Below are positions 22,611 to 35,089 of a stretch of 64,000 nt of DNA, one piece after another (within the stretch, counting starts at the first letter, position 1; every line of letters starts with the position of its first letter). A program made the position numbers and the translations under genes. The DNA is from Acheta domesticus (Eukaryota; Arthropoda; Insecta; Orthoptera; Gryllidae): contig JAHLJT010003656.1 of assembly GCA_031308135.1 (NCBI GenBank), positions 55,650,156-55,714,155 on the forward strand. The letters are read 5' to 3'. The notes below the pieces were generated by a model. That model had not been told where the DNA came from, searched no databases, and was given only the letters and a program-made list of their open reading frames with translations.

Positions 22611-24405
22611 CAGGTTATTTTGGACCAACACCGGTCAAGTGCCTCGGTACTGTTTCTGACGGACAGTCTGGCGAAAAATGGATAACAAATTAGGAGAATA
22701 TTGTTTTTCTCTCATTTCTTTAACATTTATCTTGAAACTATTGATCCTTATCAGTTGCACCTTTTGATTAAATTTATTTGAATTATATCGCCTCTTTCAA
22801 TTGTGTGTTTCGGTCATGAAATGTTGCTACAAGCTTTCTTTACCTTATTTTCTTATGGCTTAACTCTGATGCTATTTAAATAAAAACAAATTCATTGATC
22901 AATTTAATTAAACTTGTTTCTTTCTGATTATTCAAGGTTCGCAAAGGTAAAAATGCTACATGTTAAACTCCCAGCAGACCTTTCCACAAATTCAAATTCC
23001 GTAATCTTCCGATGGTACGCTTGCTCACGTTGAACACATATCACACATTTCACAACATAACCTAAAGTGACAAAATCACACCTTAGTGGTACAGATTAAA
23101 ACTGTTGACAGAAAGTCTGAAAATAGAATTTACAGTCCTGTGAGTGCAAGGTCAACAAACAAGAACGTAGGTATTTCCCAATAGACTTCCGGGTGTTCCG
23201 AAGCCATCGACAGATTACAAGGATGTTGCTCTAATTTGACCTTTCGACGGTTCCCAGTATGACCTACGTCAGCACCAAAGGAAATAACGTATGACTGCCT
23301 CTGGCACAGCTCCACAATGCATTATTCTAATACACTGCAACCCATGTACTCCAGGCTTGATCGCATTCATTGTCATAGTCAATTGTCGTAATCAGCATGC
23401 ACTGGCTGTTTCGTCCAGACATGTTTGTGGAGTGGCTGTTCAAATGGATCTATTACTATCAGCATTTTTTTCGGGAAAGAGAAGAGTAATGAAATGTTTA
23501 CAAATAGCGCCTATTGAACCGAAATACTGAGTATAGAGTGTATTTAACAGGGAAATCAATAGAACTGAACAAGAGTAGTCGAGCACAATTGGATGAGGGG
23601 AAACACATGATTTTTCGGAAGTGGAAATAGATCCATTTGTACTACCGTTCCACATTTCATTTTAGTGATAACTGAAGAATCAGAAAAGGTATTCAGAAGA
23701 TTCTTTACCAACGTGAGGATTTTTGACTCTATGGAAAAAAAATATTTCCGACATTCAAAATACGATCAGTGAATAATTTTATAAATAAAATTGTGGAATT
23801 TTATAAATGAAATTATCTTATCCAAATTACGATAAGATTCCCACACGATTATTTTGACAGTTTCTTCAGGTGTTGACAATTTCTTAATGGAAAGTTCTAA
23901 GAAATCGATCAACGACCTCAATTATCAGTTGCTATGTACCTTGATTTTGCGACATTGAAAAGAATGTCAACAAGACACGAACATCCGGTGTTTTGAAGTA
24001 GCAGATAAATCAAGCAAAATTTCTGCTCACTTGAGGCAATATAAAAGATACGAGAGGCTCTTGGACCAAATATGAAATTGATGGAATGGTTTTGCTACAT
24101 ATTTTTTAAAGATTCGCTTCGCCACCCACAAGTTTCTCGTATCCAATGCTTGGAGATGGCAATCCCTGAATTTTATATCACGGGATGCCCTTATTGCACA
24201 TATTACCAAGAACAAATCTTCAGTCAGTAATGAAAATGGTATAAATTACGGAAAAGAATAATTTTATCATTTGATAGAAATCGAGGATAGTTAAATAACG
24301 TGTTGAAATTTCTCGTAACATCGTCACATGCCGATCAGTTGGCAAAGACGCTCAAATAATCACAATAAACCGACTTCTGACGATGCGATGCGGCGGCTCG
24401 CCAAT
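22611..24405. other. AT-rich sequence, no gene seen
   Basis: Long AT-rich stretch. The frames at 23130-23315 (-), 23291-23530 (+), 23440-23655 (-) and 24027-24215 (-) have no recognised homology. Confidence 0.45.
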
Positions 24406-24410
24406 ATATT

Positions 24411-24549
24411 CTCCGATTTAAATAGAGCAACTTCCGACGTTCCATCAGCTGGAACGCGGTTATCAAATCGGGAGATTCAGTACTAAAAATTAAGCTTCCG
24501 AAAGAATAACCGCGTCAAAAGTCAGAAGTGTCTCTATTTTATTCGAAGT
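24411..24549. mobile_element. Palindromic MITE, family A
   Basis: Ends ctccgatttaaatagagcaa and (reverse complement of the right) cttcgaataaaatagagaca; inner arms gcggttatcaaatcgggaga and gcggttattctttcggaag. It is related to the elements at 40035 and 60277 and non-coding. Boundaries are approximate because no duplication is clear. Confidence 0.65.
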
Positions 24550-25255
24550 GAAGTATATTTCAATACGACGCACAGAAAAAAGGGTAATATCCCGCATCTT
24601 GCAGCTAACAAGCATTTGAGGACTTCACGCTTATGGACGATGCCCTATAAGATATACTAATTATACCAATTTTTTTAGGATACCAATTTTATGTATTTTT
24701 TATGTGTTGAATCCTACATGAAATACTAAAGTACGAATTTAGAGGCATTCGTTTTCCAAAGGTATTCACAGTTTATTTTTAACATATCATAATATTCCAT
24801 TATCACACCGCTTCGTCGAATTTGTTATGTACTGTACATACTACGATTGAAGGAGCAATGATCTTGCGAAATCCAATGATTCAGTAAAAAAAACGGCTTG
24901 GTGGAGTTATTTTATTATATAAGCCAACGTTACGTTAATATAAATTAACTAAATTCTTCAGAGCTCCAAATTACAGCATGGAAAAGACAAGAATTAACTA
25001 CACCATGCAACTACGTCAAAATTGAGAAGCCATATATTTATGGTCTTAATGATTACCATATACTTATAGTCTTAAAAATTCTACGATGAATAGTAACACT
25101 ATGAATTATTTTAAAAACGTATAAAAATGTACCTGTTACGTTCGCACGAAGCCGTCTTGAGATTCATGGCGTATCTAGCGTATCTACAAGGACCACTCGA
25201 CAATTCACCCAACTTATTACACTACTCTAGACTGTGTGATGAAAAAACCTAATTG
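24550..25255. other. AT-rich sequence, no gene seen
   Basis: No gene or element recognised. Confidence 0.45.
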
Positions 25256-25261
25256 CGCCCG

Positions 25262-25770
25262 AATATATCTTGAAAGAGGGGAGATGGTGTCAGAAAAAGG
25301 GAAGGGGGGACGGGGGAAGAACGGAGAATGGGAAATGGGGGAGGGGAACAGGAGGGGGAGCAAGGGTGGGGATTGGGCAAGGAGAATAGGGGAACAGGTG
25401 TGGGGGGATCAAGTGGAGGGGAACAGGAAAGGGAAACGTAGGTGGAAAAAGGGGGAAGGGGAACAAGAGTGGGAAGCAGGGAAGGAAAACAGGGAAGGGC
25501 AACGGGAATAGGAGCTGGGAACGGGGAAGGGGTAGGATGGGGAAAGGGGGGCAAGGAAGGGAGCGGAAAGAGGATGGGGAACAGGGAAGGGAAATGAAAG
25601 TGGGAAATGGATGCTGGGAACGGGGAAGGGACGGGGTGGGGAAAGGGAGCAAGGAAGGGAAAAGAGTGGGGATCAGGGAAGGGCAACGGGAGTGGGAAAC
25701 GGAAGAAGGGAATAGGGGAAGGGGAACGGGAAGATGGAATGAAGGGGGGGGAACGGGGGCCAGGGGCGGG
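25262..25770 (+). repeat. G-rich purine minisatellite
   Basis: About 500 bp of degenerate gggaaggggaacaggg-type units with purines on the plus strand. Minus-strand Pro/Phe/Ser frames of more than 200 codons in two phases are artefacts. Confidence 0.85.
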
Positions 25771-26165
25771 AGGTGGCATTGCGGTGCATTCGCCCAGAGA
25801 CCATCGCGCGGGGGTTGGGGGGTGGCAGATTCCCCGACGCTCAGCGGGTGGGCAGTGGCCATCAGCACACCTGGTCGCACCGGTGGGGCAGGTAGACGCG
25901 GGGAAACCAGAGCGCCGCGGCGGTGTTGGTGGTGGTGGCGGCGGCGGCGGTGGCGTGACGGGAAAGATAAGATCGCGAGCGGGCGGGCGTGCGCGCGCTG
26001 CGGTGCGCCGCACCTCACCCGCCCACGCCCCGCCAGATAAAGCAGCCTGCGAACGCGTGGGCGTGGGCGAAGGGCGAAGCACAGCCGAGGGCCACGCGCG
26101 GCACGACGAAAGTGATCCAGTCCTCGCGCGGCGCTCGGGGGGAGCGTTCAAGATGGGAGAACACG
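25771..26165. other. CpG island
   Basis: CpG-dense DNA fused to the minisatellite, with (GGC)n/(GGT)n at about 25915-25955. A possible promoter-type island. Confidence 0.5.
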
Positions 26166-26825
26166 TTAAATCATTGCCCATTACAATTTCGGAGTACATC
26201 AGTGTGTAATTAAACACGTATTGCACTCATAATGGAAATTTCATGATGTACAGGAACTAAGAGAGCATCCTAATAATTTAATAATTACTGTTTTAAATTT
26301 TTATATTAACTTGTGTAAATATTATTCATCTTAGCAGTTGCAATATTTTGGAAGTACTTTTCTCTATGAACTGAAAGATACAGTAACTTCCCAAAAAAAC
26401 CTGGCAATTCTAAAAACTTTACGTAGCGATCGCTTTGACAGGTCGCGGAAAAAAAATGAACGTGTGCAGGGTGATGACATTGGAAGAGATAGTGATGAAG
26501 CCGTTTACAAATGATCTAACGGTAAACGAACGCACTGACAAAATGAGTGCATGAATAGAACTTGCAGTATATTGCCAGCAACGGCCAAGCAGGAGCTGTG
26601 AAAGCGGTCGCTTCTTACAATACGGAGTTTTCGCATGCCTTAGTGGGCAGCAATCGACAGAAATCTCGATCTTCTGCACACGCTCAGAAGATCGACAGTG
26701 CTTTCCGATTGTTTTTACGTTCGAAGGTGCAAAAAGTCCCTAATAATTTCTCTATATCAGCTTACTTTCGATTCAGAAAACAACTCCACACCCAACGCAA
26801 CCAGATCGAATGAGCACTACCAGTT
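26166..26825. other. AT-rich sequence, no gene seen
   Basis: No gene or element recognised. Confidence 0.45.
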
Positions 26826-26839
26826 TCGCAGTGCTGGGT

Positions 26840-27235
26840 GACACCGTCCGCGCAGCCACAACTGCCGCCCCGCCCCTTCCCATCCCTCCCCCCCCCCGTG
26901 CACATCCTCCCTTACGTAAGCGCCGTGCGGCGCGGCGCGGGAAGCGGAGGGCGTGGCGGGGCGGGGCGGGGCGGGGGTCGCTCATTACGTGCCGGGACGG
27001 CCGCCATAAACCGCGGCGGTGTGCCTTACGTAACGCAGGCGGTTGTTGGCGCGGGCGGATGCACGCGGAGACAGGCGGTCTGCCGCGCCGCTGCCGCCGC
27101 CGCCGCCACCGACGGCAGCGCAGCTGCGCCTGCAAGTGGCCGCTTTCCGGCGCGGTTCAAGTGTCTTGCAGGCACGTCGCCACTGGTGTTATCCGCGCAC
27201 GGTTTCTTGAGCCCTCGCTTCGCTAGTGGCGAGTG
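26840..27235. promoter_or_regulatory. CpG island with GC boxes and TTACGTAA palindromes
   Basis: A compact island containing cttacgtaag at about 26914, a run of four GGGGC GC-box cores at about 26955-26977, tcattacgtgcc near 26985, and ccttacgtaacg near 27024. TTACGTAA is a known bZIP target (PAR/E4BP4 class; Vrille and Pdp1 in flies). Motif clustering in a CpG island is compatible with a promoter, but no transcript start or downstream exon is visible. Confidence 0.35.
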
Positions 27236-27480
27236 AAGAGTGGGGAGTTTGGTTATTTTTGACAAAAGGAAATTTATATCAAATTTGTAGTTCGTTTTAA
27301 GACGCAAAATACTTTCTATTACATGCGAGCAATCGTTTCTGAGAATCAGATTCTGTTTACAACGCTCGTTTTTGAATTATTTATTCTTAATTCAACTAGT
27401 GTTGGCAAGGGAGTAGGAGTAGGTATTCCGGGGCTCATAAAAAAACCGTGCGCGTATAATACACCAAATTCTATGTGGAG
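27236..27480. other. AT-rich sequence, no gene seen
   Basis: No gene or element recognised. Confidence 0.4.
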
Positions 27481-27481
27481 C

Positions 27482-27985
27482 TAGGGATGCGACAATGATG
27501 TCGATTTTCCCCCTAAACATCGATGTTTTACAAAATGGCGCTTGTCACGCCATGTAACATCGATGTTTTGTGTTCGATTGTTTTGCTTGGTTCATATTTT
27601 ATTTTTGAATAAAAACACATCATAATTAAAACTTATAACTATTTTCAGAAATGCATACATCGGATATTCTTCAGACCAAGGGTGAAAAATAATTAAAATT
27701 GAGGGTTCATCGATAAACGAATTCTACAATATTTTTAATTATCTAGTCCGATAATGAAACATTGTAAATTGCTGTGTCCATTTTTTGATTTTACCTTGTC
27801 AGTTAAATCTTAAAATTAAAAATTAATACACGTGACCACCATAAATTACTCTTCCCCTTGAATATTAATGATTACGAATGCTATTTTAAAAACACTGATG
27901 ATTTTGGTATGACGTTTCATTGATATCAGTGTTTGAAATTTGAATATCGATTATTTTAAACATTGTTGGCAATGTCGCATTCCTA
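27482..27985. mobile_element. hAT-like element with AACATCGATGTTTT motifs
   Basis: Inverted ends TAGGGATGCGACAATG and (reverse complement of the right) TAGGAATGCGACATTG, about 504 bp apart. The interior holds aacatcgatgtttt twice (about 27519 and 27555) and atgttttgtgttcga, shared with the 215-bp element at 16851. No matching 8-bp duplication is seen, so the insertion is old or rearranged. No transposase frame. Confidence 0.6.
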
Positions 27986-27989
27986 GCCC

Positions 27990-30900
27990 GGGAGTGTGGC
28001 CTACGCAAGTTATTCCTCGTGTCAGTCAACGCCCCCCGCCGCCAAGGTGCTGATATAGAAACCGTCAATGAAAATTCGATGGGCCTCTTGGTGTAATAGT
28101 TTTAAAAAAATATTTTTCGTTGTACTTTTCGGAATCAGAGATAAGAGGTTTTAGAGAAATAAATATTGATACAATCAAGTTTGAATCTGAAAACTGTTAA
28201 GAAGTAATCACTTTATTTCAATAATAAAAACTCGTAATAATTCTTTTCTTTTTTTAAAAAATGTGTCATCTTACGCATGAACCTTAATTTCTGCAGTTCA
28301 ATTAAAATTATAACATAACTCGAGGTTTCTTTAATTTGGAACTATTTGTCAATAAATGACTACGACTTTAAAAAATGAAGTTAATACCAAAAATGGCTTA
28401 AAATATGATGTATTTTCCATTAAATACATTGGTTTGATTATTCAACATAAATCAAAAGAGTATTACGAGGGACAAGCACAGGCCAAGTGTCTCCATGTGT
28501 TCATCTCGCTTGGAGATTGCCGTTCGTCGTTCCTTGCTCTTACATGTTTCACATATTCCACAGCAAAGCGAAGCGCGGCGACGCATGACCATCGTTGCAC
28601 TAGACCTGCGCTTGGGAACAAACCACCCGTGGATTGTTCTAGAGTTAGTCCTGCGTGAGAACGCTTGCGCAGAATAAAACAATTCGCACAATCCATACTT
28701 CCTTCTAGTGGTTGCCCAGAGTTCAAGGTCCAAATCTTTTTTATCCCTAGCCGACTCCGAAACAGCTGAAAAACGATGACTGGGAAACGGTGTTTGTCCG
28801 TTGTTTACAGAGAACTAACCTCCCACAATTCTATATACAATGAAAAAATCTGAGCAGTGTGAGATAGTTTCGCCAATTATGTTTATATTTGCTTTTCGAT
28901 TTCTTGCAATTTCCCCCTCACTGCAGGGGTTAGGGGCTCTCAGAATGTAGGACATACTAACCTACGAAAGGATATGTATCTGGCACTACGCACTGCAAAT
29001 ACCAAACAGGTCTTTGAAAGGCACTTTTGTGCTCTGAAATGATTTGCTTAATCGATGAATATATTGTGGTTGTATTGCACGACGGATATTTACTATCTTT
29101 ACCCATTAAATTAAAAAAAATAAAAAACCTATCGCTGTGATGATACTTTCAGGCAAAACATCCGTGTTGGGCAGGGGTGAATGGGGGACCACAAAATCTC
29201 TTAAAATACGCGCATGTGCAATCCATTATTCTGGCTTGCACGTAATATCGCTTGCAAATGACAAATCTGAACATCGGGACGACAAAAATACGCGAATTCC
29301 ATTTTCGAGCTTTTCTCATTGTGGCAGCAAAGACCATCGTAGGCATAAGTGCGGCTCGCGGGTCGCCGTATGCATTCTTGAGTGACCCACAAATTCTGAG
29401 CCTCATCGAAAAATTAAGTAATTGAGGACTAAGAGGTTGTTTCCAGTTTTGGGACAATGAGTTATCACACGACTTGCAGTATTCAAGAAGAAAGCGAAAA
29501 TAAACCTAACCATCGTTTACTTCTAACTCACGTTCATTTAACCAGACTTGGGAGAACTTCCTTAACTGCCCACCTGGCAGACTTTAAGCAATTAGAAGCC
29601 AAATTTGACAGTTGAAAAAAGTTTATGTTTATAGAAGTTTTAGTATTTTAAATGTTTCGTGTTTTTAATAAAAGTCAGTGAATGTTCCGGCTGTAAATAA
29701 ATGTAATTTTTGCTATTCATTTTTTGTTTTAAATACTTAAATATTAATGACATTCACCTTCAAAAAATAAGGGTCTCTCTGTACGTCCTCTTACGGCTTC
29801 CCTCAAGATAGTGGCTTCAATGCTCGGGTAGTTTTCCTTCTCTGTTATAGACCAACGCAGCGTTGGCGTAAGACCCGATGAAGCAGCACTGTATGTTCTC
29901 TTCGACGCAGACACAACTTGCACTTCCCCCGCAAGCCCTCAAGGTCTGAGCGCACCCTGCATTGCTCCTGCTTCGCTCGCACGCAACCATAAACGTTTCA
30001 CGCAGTGCTGCAATACAAACCGAGTCTAAGCAGCAACAGCATGACCTTTGCAGCTGGCAATAAAAAAAAAAGCAGCGGTATACAGCTCGCACGGTGTTTC
30101 CATAGTTTGGACTTCACCTCACAAGGCATCTTTGTTCGTTTTTTGTTGTTTTTTTCGTGTAAGTAAATGTTTTGCGAAGTATCTTGGATGTAACGTACCT
30201 GAAGTTCTATGCAGAAGAGGTTGTTGACGAACCGAACTTTAAACTCTCGAAATTAAAAAAAAAGAAAGAAAGAAAAATCGCAGACTTCGCTATCGTGGTT
30301 GCACTGAGTTCTCCACAGATTACCTAAATAATCGAAAGTGTTCCAAATAGCAAAACAAATAATAATGATGAGCACAATTTTGCGGAAAATGTTTACCAAC
30401 ACTTTAATTATGTATCTGGCGAACAAGAAAGCTACGATGATAATAAAGAATACTGCGGTCTTTAATTTAAGGGCGCGATTTCAGATGCAAGTAGATAAAT
30501 TCGGAATCAAACCGTGCTGAATACTGGATGTGTCAAGCTGATAAATGGGCAGATAAACTGTAATAACATTTAATGCTGTCGGGCGTCGTCGATTTTTAAC
30601 GTCAGATAGGTGCTTTGTTTATAGAGAAAAATTGCTACGTTGTCCCTCAAATCACCGCATCATTAGAACCAGATGCAAATAAATGGGAGGCGCTTTGCTG
30701 CGGAATTCTGCTAATGACACGGTCGTAATAGTTCTAATTTAAAGAACGTATAAGTAAATCTGTAGCAATCATTTGGGAAATCGACAGAACCACGATTCGA
30801 TATTAATCACAGAGACACTATCAGCATCGACCTGCGAATATATTTTTCAATTCTAAGCGAACTACCTGGTCATGTATTGTACATCGTTTCCTTTTATAAT

Positions 30901-31255
30901 TAATGTTTTCCAAAAATTGTTAAATGGGGAAATGAAAAGAGCGGACATTATTTCACTACCACTTGCAGTTTGGGCACTTACTTCATCTAGCAAATCTCAA
31001 TTGTCGAAAATCATCATTAATGAGCTAGCTGCTAAAAATTTATTATCAAATGGTTGGGTCGGGAAGATTGAAGGAAAAACGTAGTCGTAAGCATTTCATC
31101 ATAGCAGTTTCCAGTTGTAATATATGTCGTAAATGGGAAGATTAAAGCAAAATTAATACTATTCCTAAAGGGCAGTTAAATCTGAGAGACACAGACTGAC
31201 TTGGATTCGTCGTATGTGGTTCGTGAAACGATAGATTAATTTTCCATAAAACCAA
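27990..31255. other. AT-rich sequence, no gene seen
   Basis: More than 3 kb without recognisable element or gene. Frames at 28356-28733, 29137-29457, 29817-30092 (-) and 30872-31084 (+) lack domains and splice support. Confidence 0.45.
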
Positions 31256-31266
31256 TGCGATTCAAA

Positions 31267-31451
31267 GCACTATCGGTCCCAGGAGGAGGGCATCAGGGTA
31301 TTATGTTCAAATAATGTAATTATTTAAAAATGTAGAACCATATCTACAGTACATAAATAATAAACTCTTACAAATGTTTATTATTTCACAAAAATCTACG
31401 ATGCGGGGGGCCATGCTCCCCCCCCTCCCAAAATCGGCTGGATCCGCCCTG
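31267..31451. mobile_element. Short non-autonomous hAT element
   Basis: The ends GCACTATCGGTCCCAGGAGG and (reverse complement of the right) CAGGGCGGATCCAGCCGATT resemble the element at 12131, as does the right-hand aaatctacgatg followed by poly-C/G. Flanking 8-mers gattcaaa (31259-31266) and gattcaga (31452-31459) match at 7 of 8 positions. It is 185 bp and non-coding. Confidence 0.65.
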
Positions 31452-31459
31452 GATTCAGA

Positions 31460-32160
31460 CTGTAAGGAATCGCCTCATCCGTTAGTATTCGACAGTCCGA
31501 TTGACGAACAATATATCAAGACAAATGGTCTGAAGCAGCAAAAATGCTGCTGCGCATGCGGAAAATGGGGTCCTAGAGCAGCAAAATTCGACTGTGACGC
31601 AAGGTGTAACGCACTGACTATGAGAACATACAAGTAACGTCAGGAATAAGAAATTACTTATCAAATATTTGCCTTCTTTCGGTTTAAATGGAAACTTTCA
31701 ATGTTTTAAGATTTTTCCTATGTTTTCGGGCGTGTAAAATAATAATTAACACCTTTCAGCCTGCTTCATTTTTCGCCAATTTACGCGGGTGGGGGGGGGA
31801 GAGGTTCCGTTCTAGTATCCAGTCGACTTGATGTTTTGTTATATATAATTTTTCCTTTATACTGAATATAGTACGTATTTTGTTTTGTTGATAATAGTTA
31901 ATATTCGTTATGCGATCAATGGATGTATTGAATGATTAGAAAAATCTGATTTTCTAATACGCTGCTGGCGGAGCTGAGCCCCCCCCCCCCCGTATGCCTC
32001 TAGTCATACAGTAGATTCGAGTTTGGATATTTTCTGACGAATTTTGACGGAAAGGAATGACGACAGTTCGTCCGACTTATCTTTTCCCGAATTCACGGAA
32101 TTCGAAGATTCGAATATCTCTCCAAAATCCCCACATTTCACATTTCCGCGAATCAAGGTG
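31460..32160. other. AT-rich sequence with poly-C run
   Basis: AT-rich apart from ggtggggggggga near 31788 and a C13 run at about 31980. These G/C runs with flanking ctggcggagctgag may be decayed hAT ends, but no pair could be assigned. Confidence 0.35.
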
Positions 32161-32164
32161 CGGC

Positions 32165-32430
32165 AGCCTCGCCCCGAGGCAGGCGTCTATCCTCCATCCT
32201 CCCCCCCCCTCCCTAAACACTTCACGCGGTTCACGCATGGAAGACGAGATTTGAGGTGCGGCCGCGCGCAGCGCTACAACCGGTGCCTGGCGGGTGAGCG
32301 GCGCGGCGCGGCGCCCGGCTGGACGCGTATCAAACGGCGCGCGCTATAATATTACGAATGACGCGTCAGAAATAGCCGCGCCGCGCCGCGCGCAAGCTCG
32401 CGTTCCCTTTCCTCGGCGCGCGATACGCCC
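32165..32430. other. CpG island
   Basis: CpG-dense (gcgcggcgcggcgc near 32300). No exon recognised. Confidence 0.5.
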
Positions 32431-33000
32431 CGCGGGCAAGGGGCGGGGGCGGGGGAGCGAGCGGCGCCCTGTGATCAACGGCGCGGGGCCTGCGGCGACC
32501 GGGGCTGGGCGGGGCGGGGCGGGGCGGCGTGGCGCGGGAACGGGTACAGCAGCGTGGGGCGGGGCGGGGAAAATCACAGCAGTTTTGGACACGTAGGAAA
32601 GCGGGAAGGGGGGCAGGGAAGGGTGGGGCGGGCGGGGTAAAGCCGAGCTGGGCGTGGTAAGGCCGAAGAGGGCGGGGTAAAGCCGAGCACGATGGGGTAA
32701 AGCCGAGCAGGGCGGGGTAAAGCCGAGCAGGGGTGGGTAAATCAGAGCAGGTCGGGGAGGGAGAGGGCGAGGAAAAGACGAGTAGAAAAGAACGGGGAAA
32801 AGCCCAACAGGCGAGACGGGGGTGGTGAAAAGCGGAAATGGGCGGAAAAAAGCGGAGAAGGGCGGGGGAAAGAGGAAGGGCAGGGCGGGGCAATGCATGG
32901 CGGGGCAGGGCAGGGCGGGGAGGGGCGGGGCGGGGCGGGGCGGGGCGGAACGGTGTAAAGCGGAGCAGAGCGGGGCGTTTTGGAGCGGGATGGGTCTGCC
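32431..33000 (+). repeat. G-rich minisatellite (GGGGC and ggggtaaagccgagc units)
   Basis: GGGGC tandem runs at about 32510-32530 and 32915-32947 flank about six copies of gggtaaagccgagcagggcg (about 32630-32750). G lies on the plus strand throughout. Long Pro/Ser minus-strand frames are artefacts. Confidence 0.85.
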
Positions 33001-33870
33001 TGGAGACGGGAAGCCGCCTTGCTATTTGAGGCGTGAGCGAAGAGCAGCTCTCTTGTGGATCGTGCGACGGACGACCAAAGGCCGCCCGCTCTGCTGGGGA
33101 ATGTGGATGCATCAGAATCGTCGATTTTTGTCGACTGGGTGTGGCTGTGATTGCACGTGTTGTAGCTGAGACTGTATATGTGGCAATGATTGGAGATGTA
33201 TAAGGGGCTGCGATTATAGGTGTATATGTGGACGTGATTGAAGGTGTAGTAAAGATGGATTGTGCTTGTAGGCGTAATTGAGGAGGTGAATGGAGGTGTA
33301 TACGTGAATGCAATTGTAGTTGTAGATCTAACTGTTCATACGGGTTTTATTAAAATTATCGACTAAATATGAGGATGATATAGTAGATATAGCTCGGTCT
33401 AGGGATACATCATGGCCTTAGAATGAAAATGCATCTTCACAAAAATGATTTTTGTATTTTCCTATTCAACTGGAACGTCAGATCCGGCGCCGAATTCTAC
33501 CTCAGCTTGCTGGTTTCGCCCCTCCAAATACCTCCCCCAGCGGACTACACCCTTGCCGGGACGCGCTCTACGCCAGCCACAGCTGGACTCAAAACCTAGG
33601 ACTTCTTAGAGTCGCTGCAGCGACATCCATATAAATAGAAGGACTTCTGACAGATCATTAGCTGTAACGCGATGATCCCACCGAGAGATTCGTCGAGACT
33701 TCAATTTTTGGCGTTGAAGCGCCCAATCGAACAAAAGCGTCATACCTGATATCAGGAGTAAATCTAATTACATGAAAATGTTAAATTGGCTGAAATAGCT
33801 CAGGGCAACAACTGTCGCTACAGCGTGACTGTCCGGGAAGTCACTCTTATTTAAATCTGTTTCAATAAAT
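33001..33870. other. Mixed sequence, no gene seen
   Basis: A weakly repetitive G/T-rich stretch (about 33130-33320, tgtagttgtagatgt-type) precedes AT-rich DNA. No gene recognised. Confidence 0.4.
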
Positions 33871-33894
33871 TAGTTAGCTAATGTCAGTTGATGT

Positions 33895-34230
33895 CTTATT
33901 TAACGTGGTGAGACTCGGGCCATCAGGCCCGCTCTTCCATCTGACCACGTAAATTTCGCCAAGCTCCTTTCACGATCTAAGTAGAGAAAGAAGGTATTAC
34001 TGGAGCGACGAAAGAGGCGGTCGTGAATTTAGCTCAGAGGCTTCTTTTAGGCTTGATCTTTTACAATAAGTAAATCTACAACGAGGGACAGTCGTCTTTT
34101 CTTCCCCTCGGAAAGAAGGCGTACGAAGGGTTTTTTCGCCCTTAAAAATCCGCTGTTTCGATCGGATTTTGAACCCGCAAACGTGGGTACAACAGCTCGA
34201 TACGCTAACCGTTACACGACCGAACCCATA
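33895..34230 (-). mobile_element. tRNA-derived SINE
   Basis: On the minus strand the head reads GGTTCGGTCGTGTAACGGTT (A box within) and, at about 34163-34175, GGGTTCAAAATCC (B box). The acceptor-stem pairing is imperfect, so it is not a functional tRNA. A body of about 250 bp ends in CGGGCCTGATGGCCCGAG hairpin sequence and ccacgttaaataag. The exact 3' limit and target-site duplication are uncertain. Confidence 0.6.
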
Positions 34231-34239
34231 AATTCGCGG

Positions 34240-34570
34240 TGCCCAAGCAGCGGTCGAGAAGACGAGCTCTTAAACCGAATCGCGAGGGAATCGAGAAGTC
34301 GACGAGGCAATCGAGAGAGGCCTGGAGAGCGTGGGCGAGGGGCGAGCGGCGCGCGGGCCGCCGGCTAACGGTGCGCTTCCCTGGTCGCCACGCCCCGCGC
34401 CCGGTCCGAGATCTCGTTCTGGGGCGCGGCCAGCGCGCAGCCCGCGGGACACGCCCAGCAGCCTCCCTCCGCGCGACGCTCCCGCATGCGGGGCATCTAC
34501 GCCCAGGCCAACTCGCCAAGGCGGCTGCCCAGGGTCACGGAACAGGAAAACACGAGGCCCTAGCCACCCT
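34240..34570. other. CpG island
   Basis: CpG-dense, open in several frames on both strands. No recognisable protein. Confidence 0.5.
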
Positions 34571-34615
34571 CGCACAATCAACTACAAGGACCACAATTTT
34601 CAACTAATTCATTAC

Positions 34616-34870
34616 TAATTCTGTGGTCACGGGGTACAAGTTATTAAGTCAAAAATCTTAGTTTGGAGAAAACAAGGGTTAGATCAAGCCAACACTTTTT
34701 TTCCCTATGCTCAACACGTTTTCCAACGCTTTTTTGTCGCCAAAGAGGCAACATTGGAATTCGGTCGTTTTACTAAAATAAAATATAGATACTTAACCTG
34801 TAGTTTCAGCTCTTACCTTAGTTTCGCCAAAAATTGACTTAAGAACTTTTACCTCGTGACCACAGAATTA
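34616..34870 (+). mobile_element. Palindromic MITE, family C, copy 1
   Basis: Ends TAATTCTGTGGTCACGGGGT and (reverse complement of the right) TAATTCTGTGGTCACGAGGT, 255 bp apart. Internal ggtcgttttactaaaataaaa and aaaacaagggttaga are shared, in reverse orientation, with the copy at 62269. Non-coding; superfamily not assigned. Confidence 0.85.
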
Positions 34871-35088
34871 AATCATCAAAATATTTTTTCCATTAATGTT
34901 GTTACGAAGCAATCTATTTCCTTCAGCTTGATATCAAGCCGGTGAAACTCGACTGGTGTTTCTTTTTAAGGAAAAACGACATGAAAAATTGAAAACTGGC
35001 CCTGGTCTTGAGTCAGCTATGAGAGCTAGGCCAGCTTGACGGAGCAGCGTGTCTCGTGCGGGCGGTGCGCTGCCCCGGTGGGCAAGGC
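34871..35088. other. Unique sequence, no gene seen
   Basis: AT-rich passing into GC-rich DNA from about 35030. Nothing recognised. Confidence 0.4.
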
Positions 35089-35089
35089 C

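Noticed and set aside
34156..34230. Functional tRNA gene on the minus strand
   Set aside because: A and B boxes are present, but the acceptor stem does not pair properly and a SINE body follows. Better read as a SINE head.
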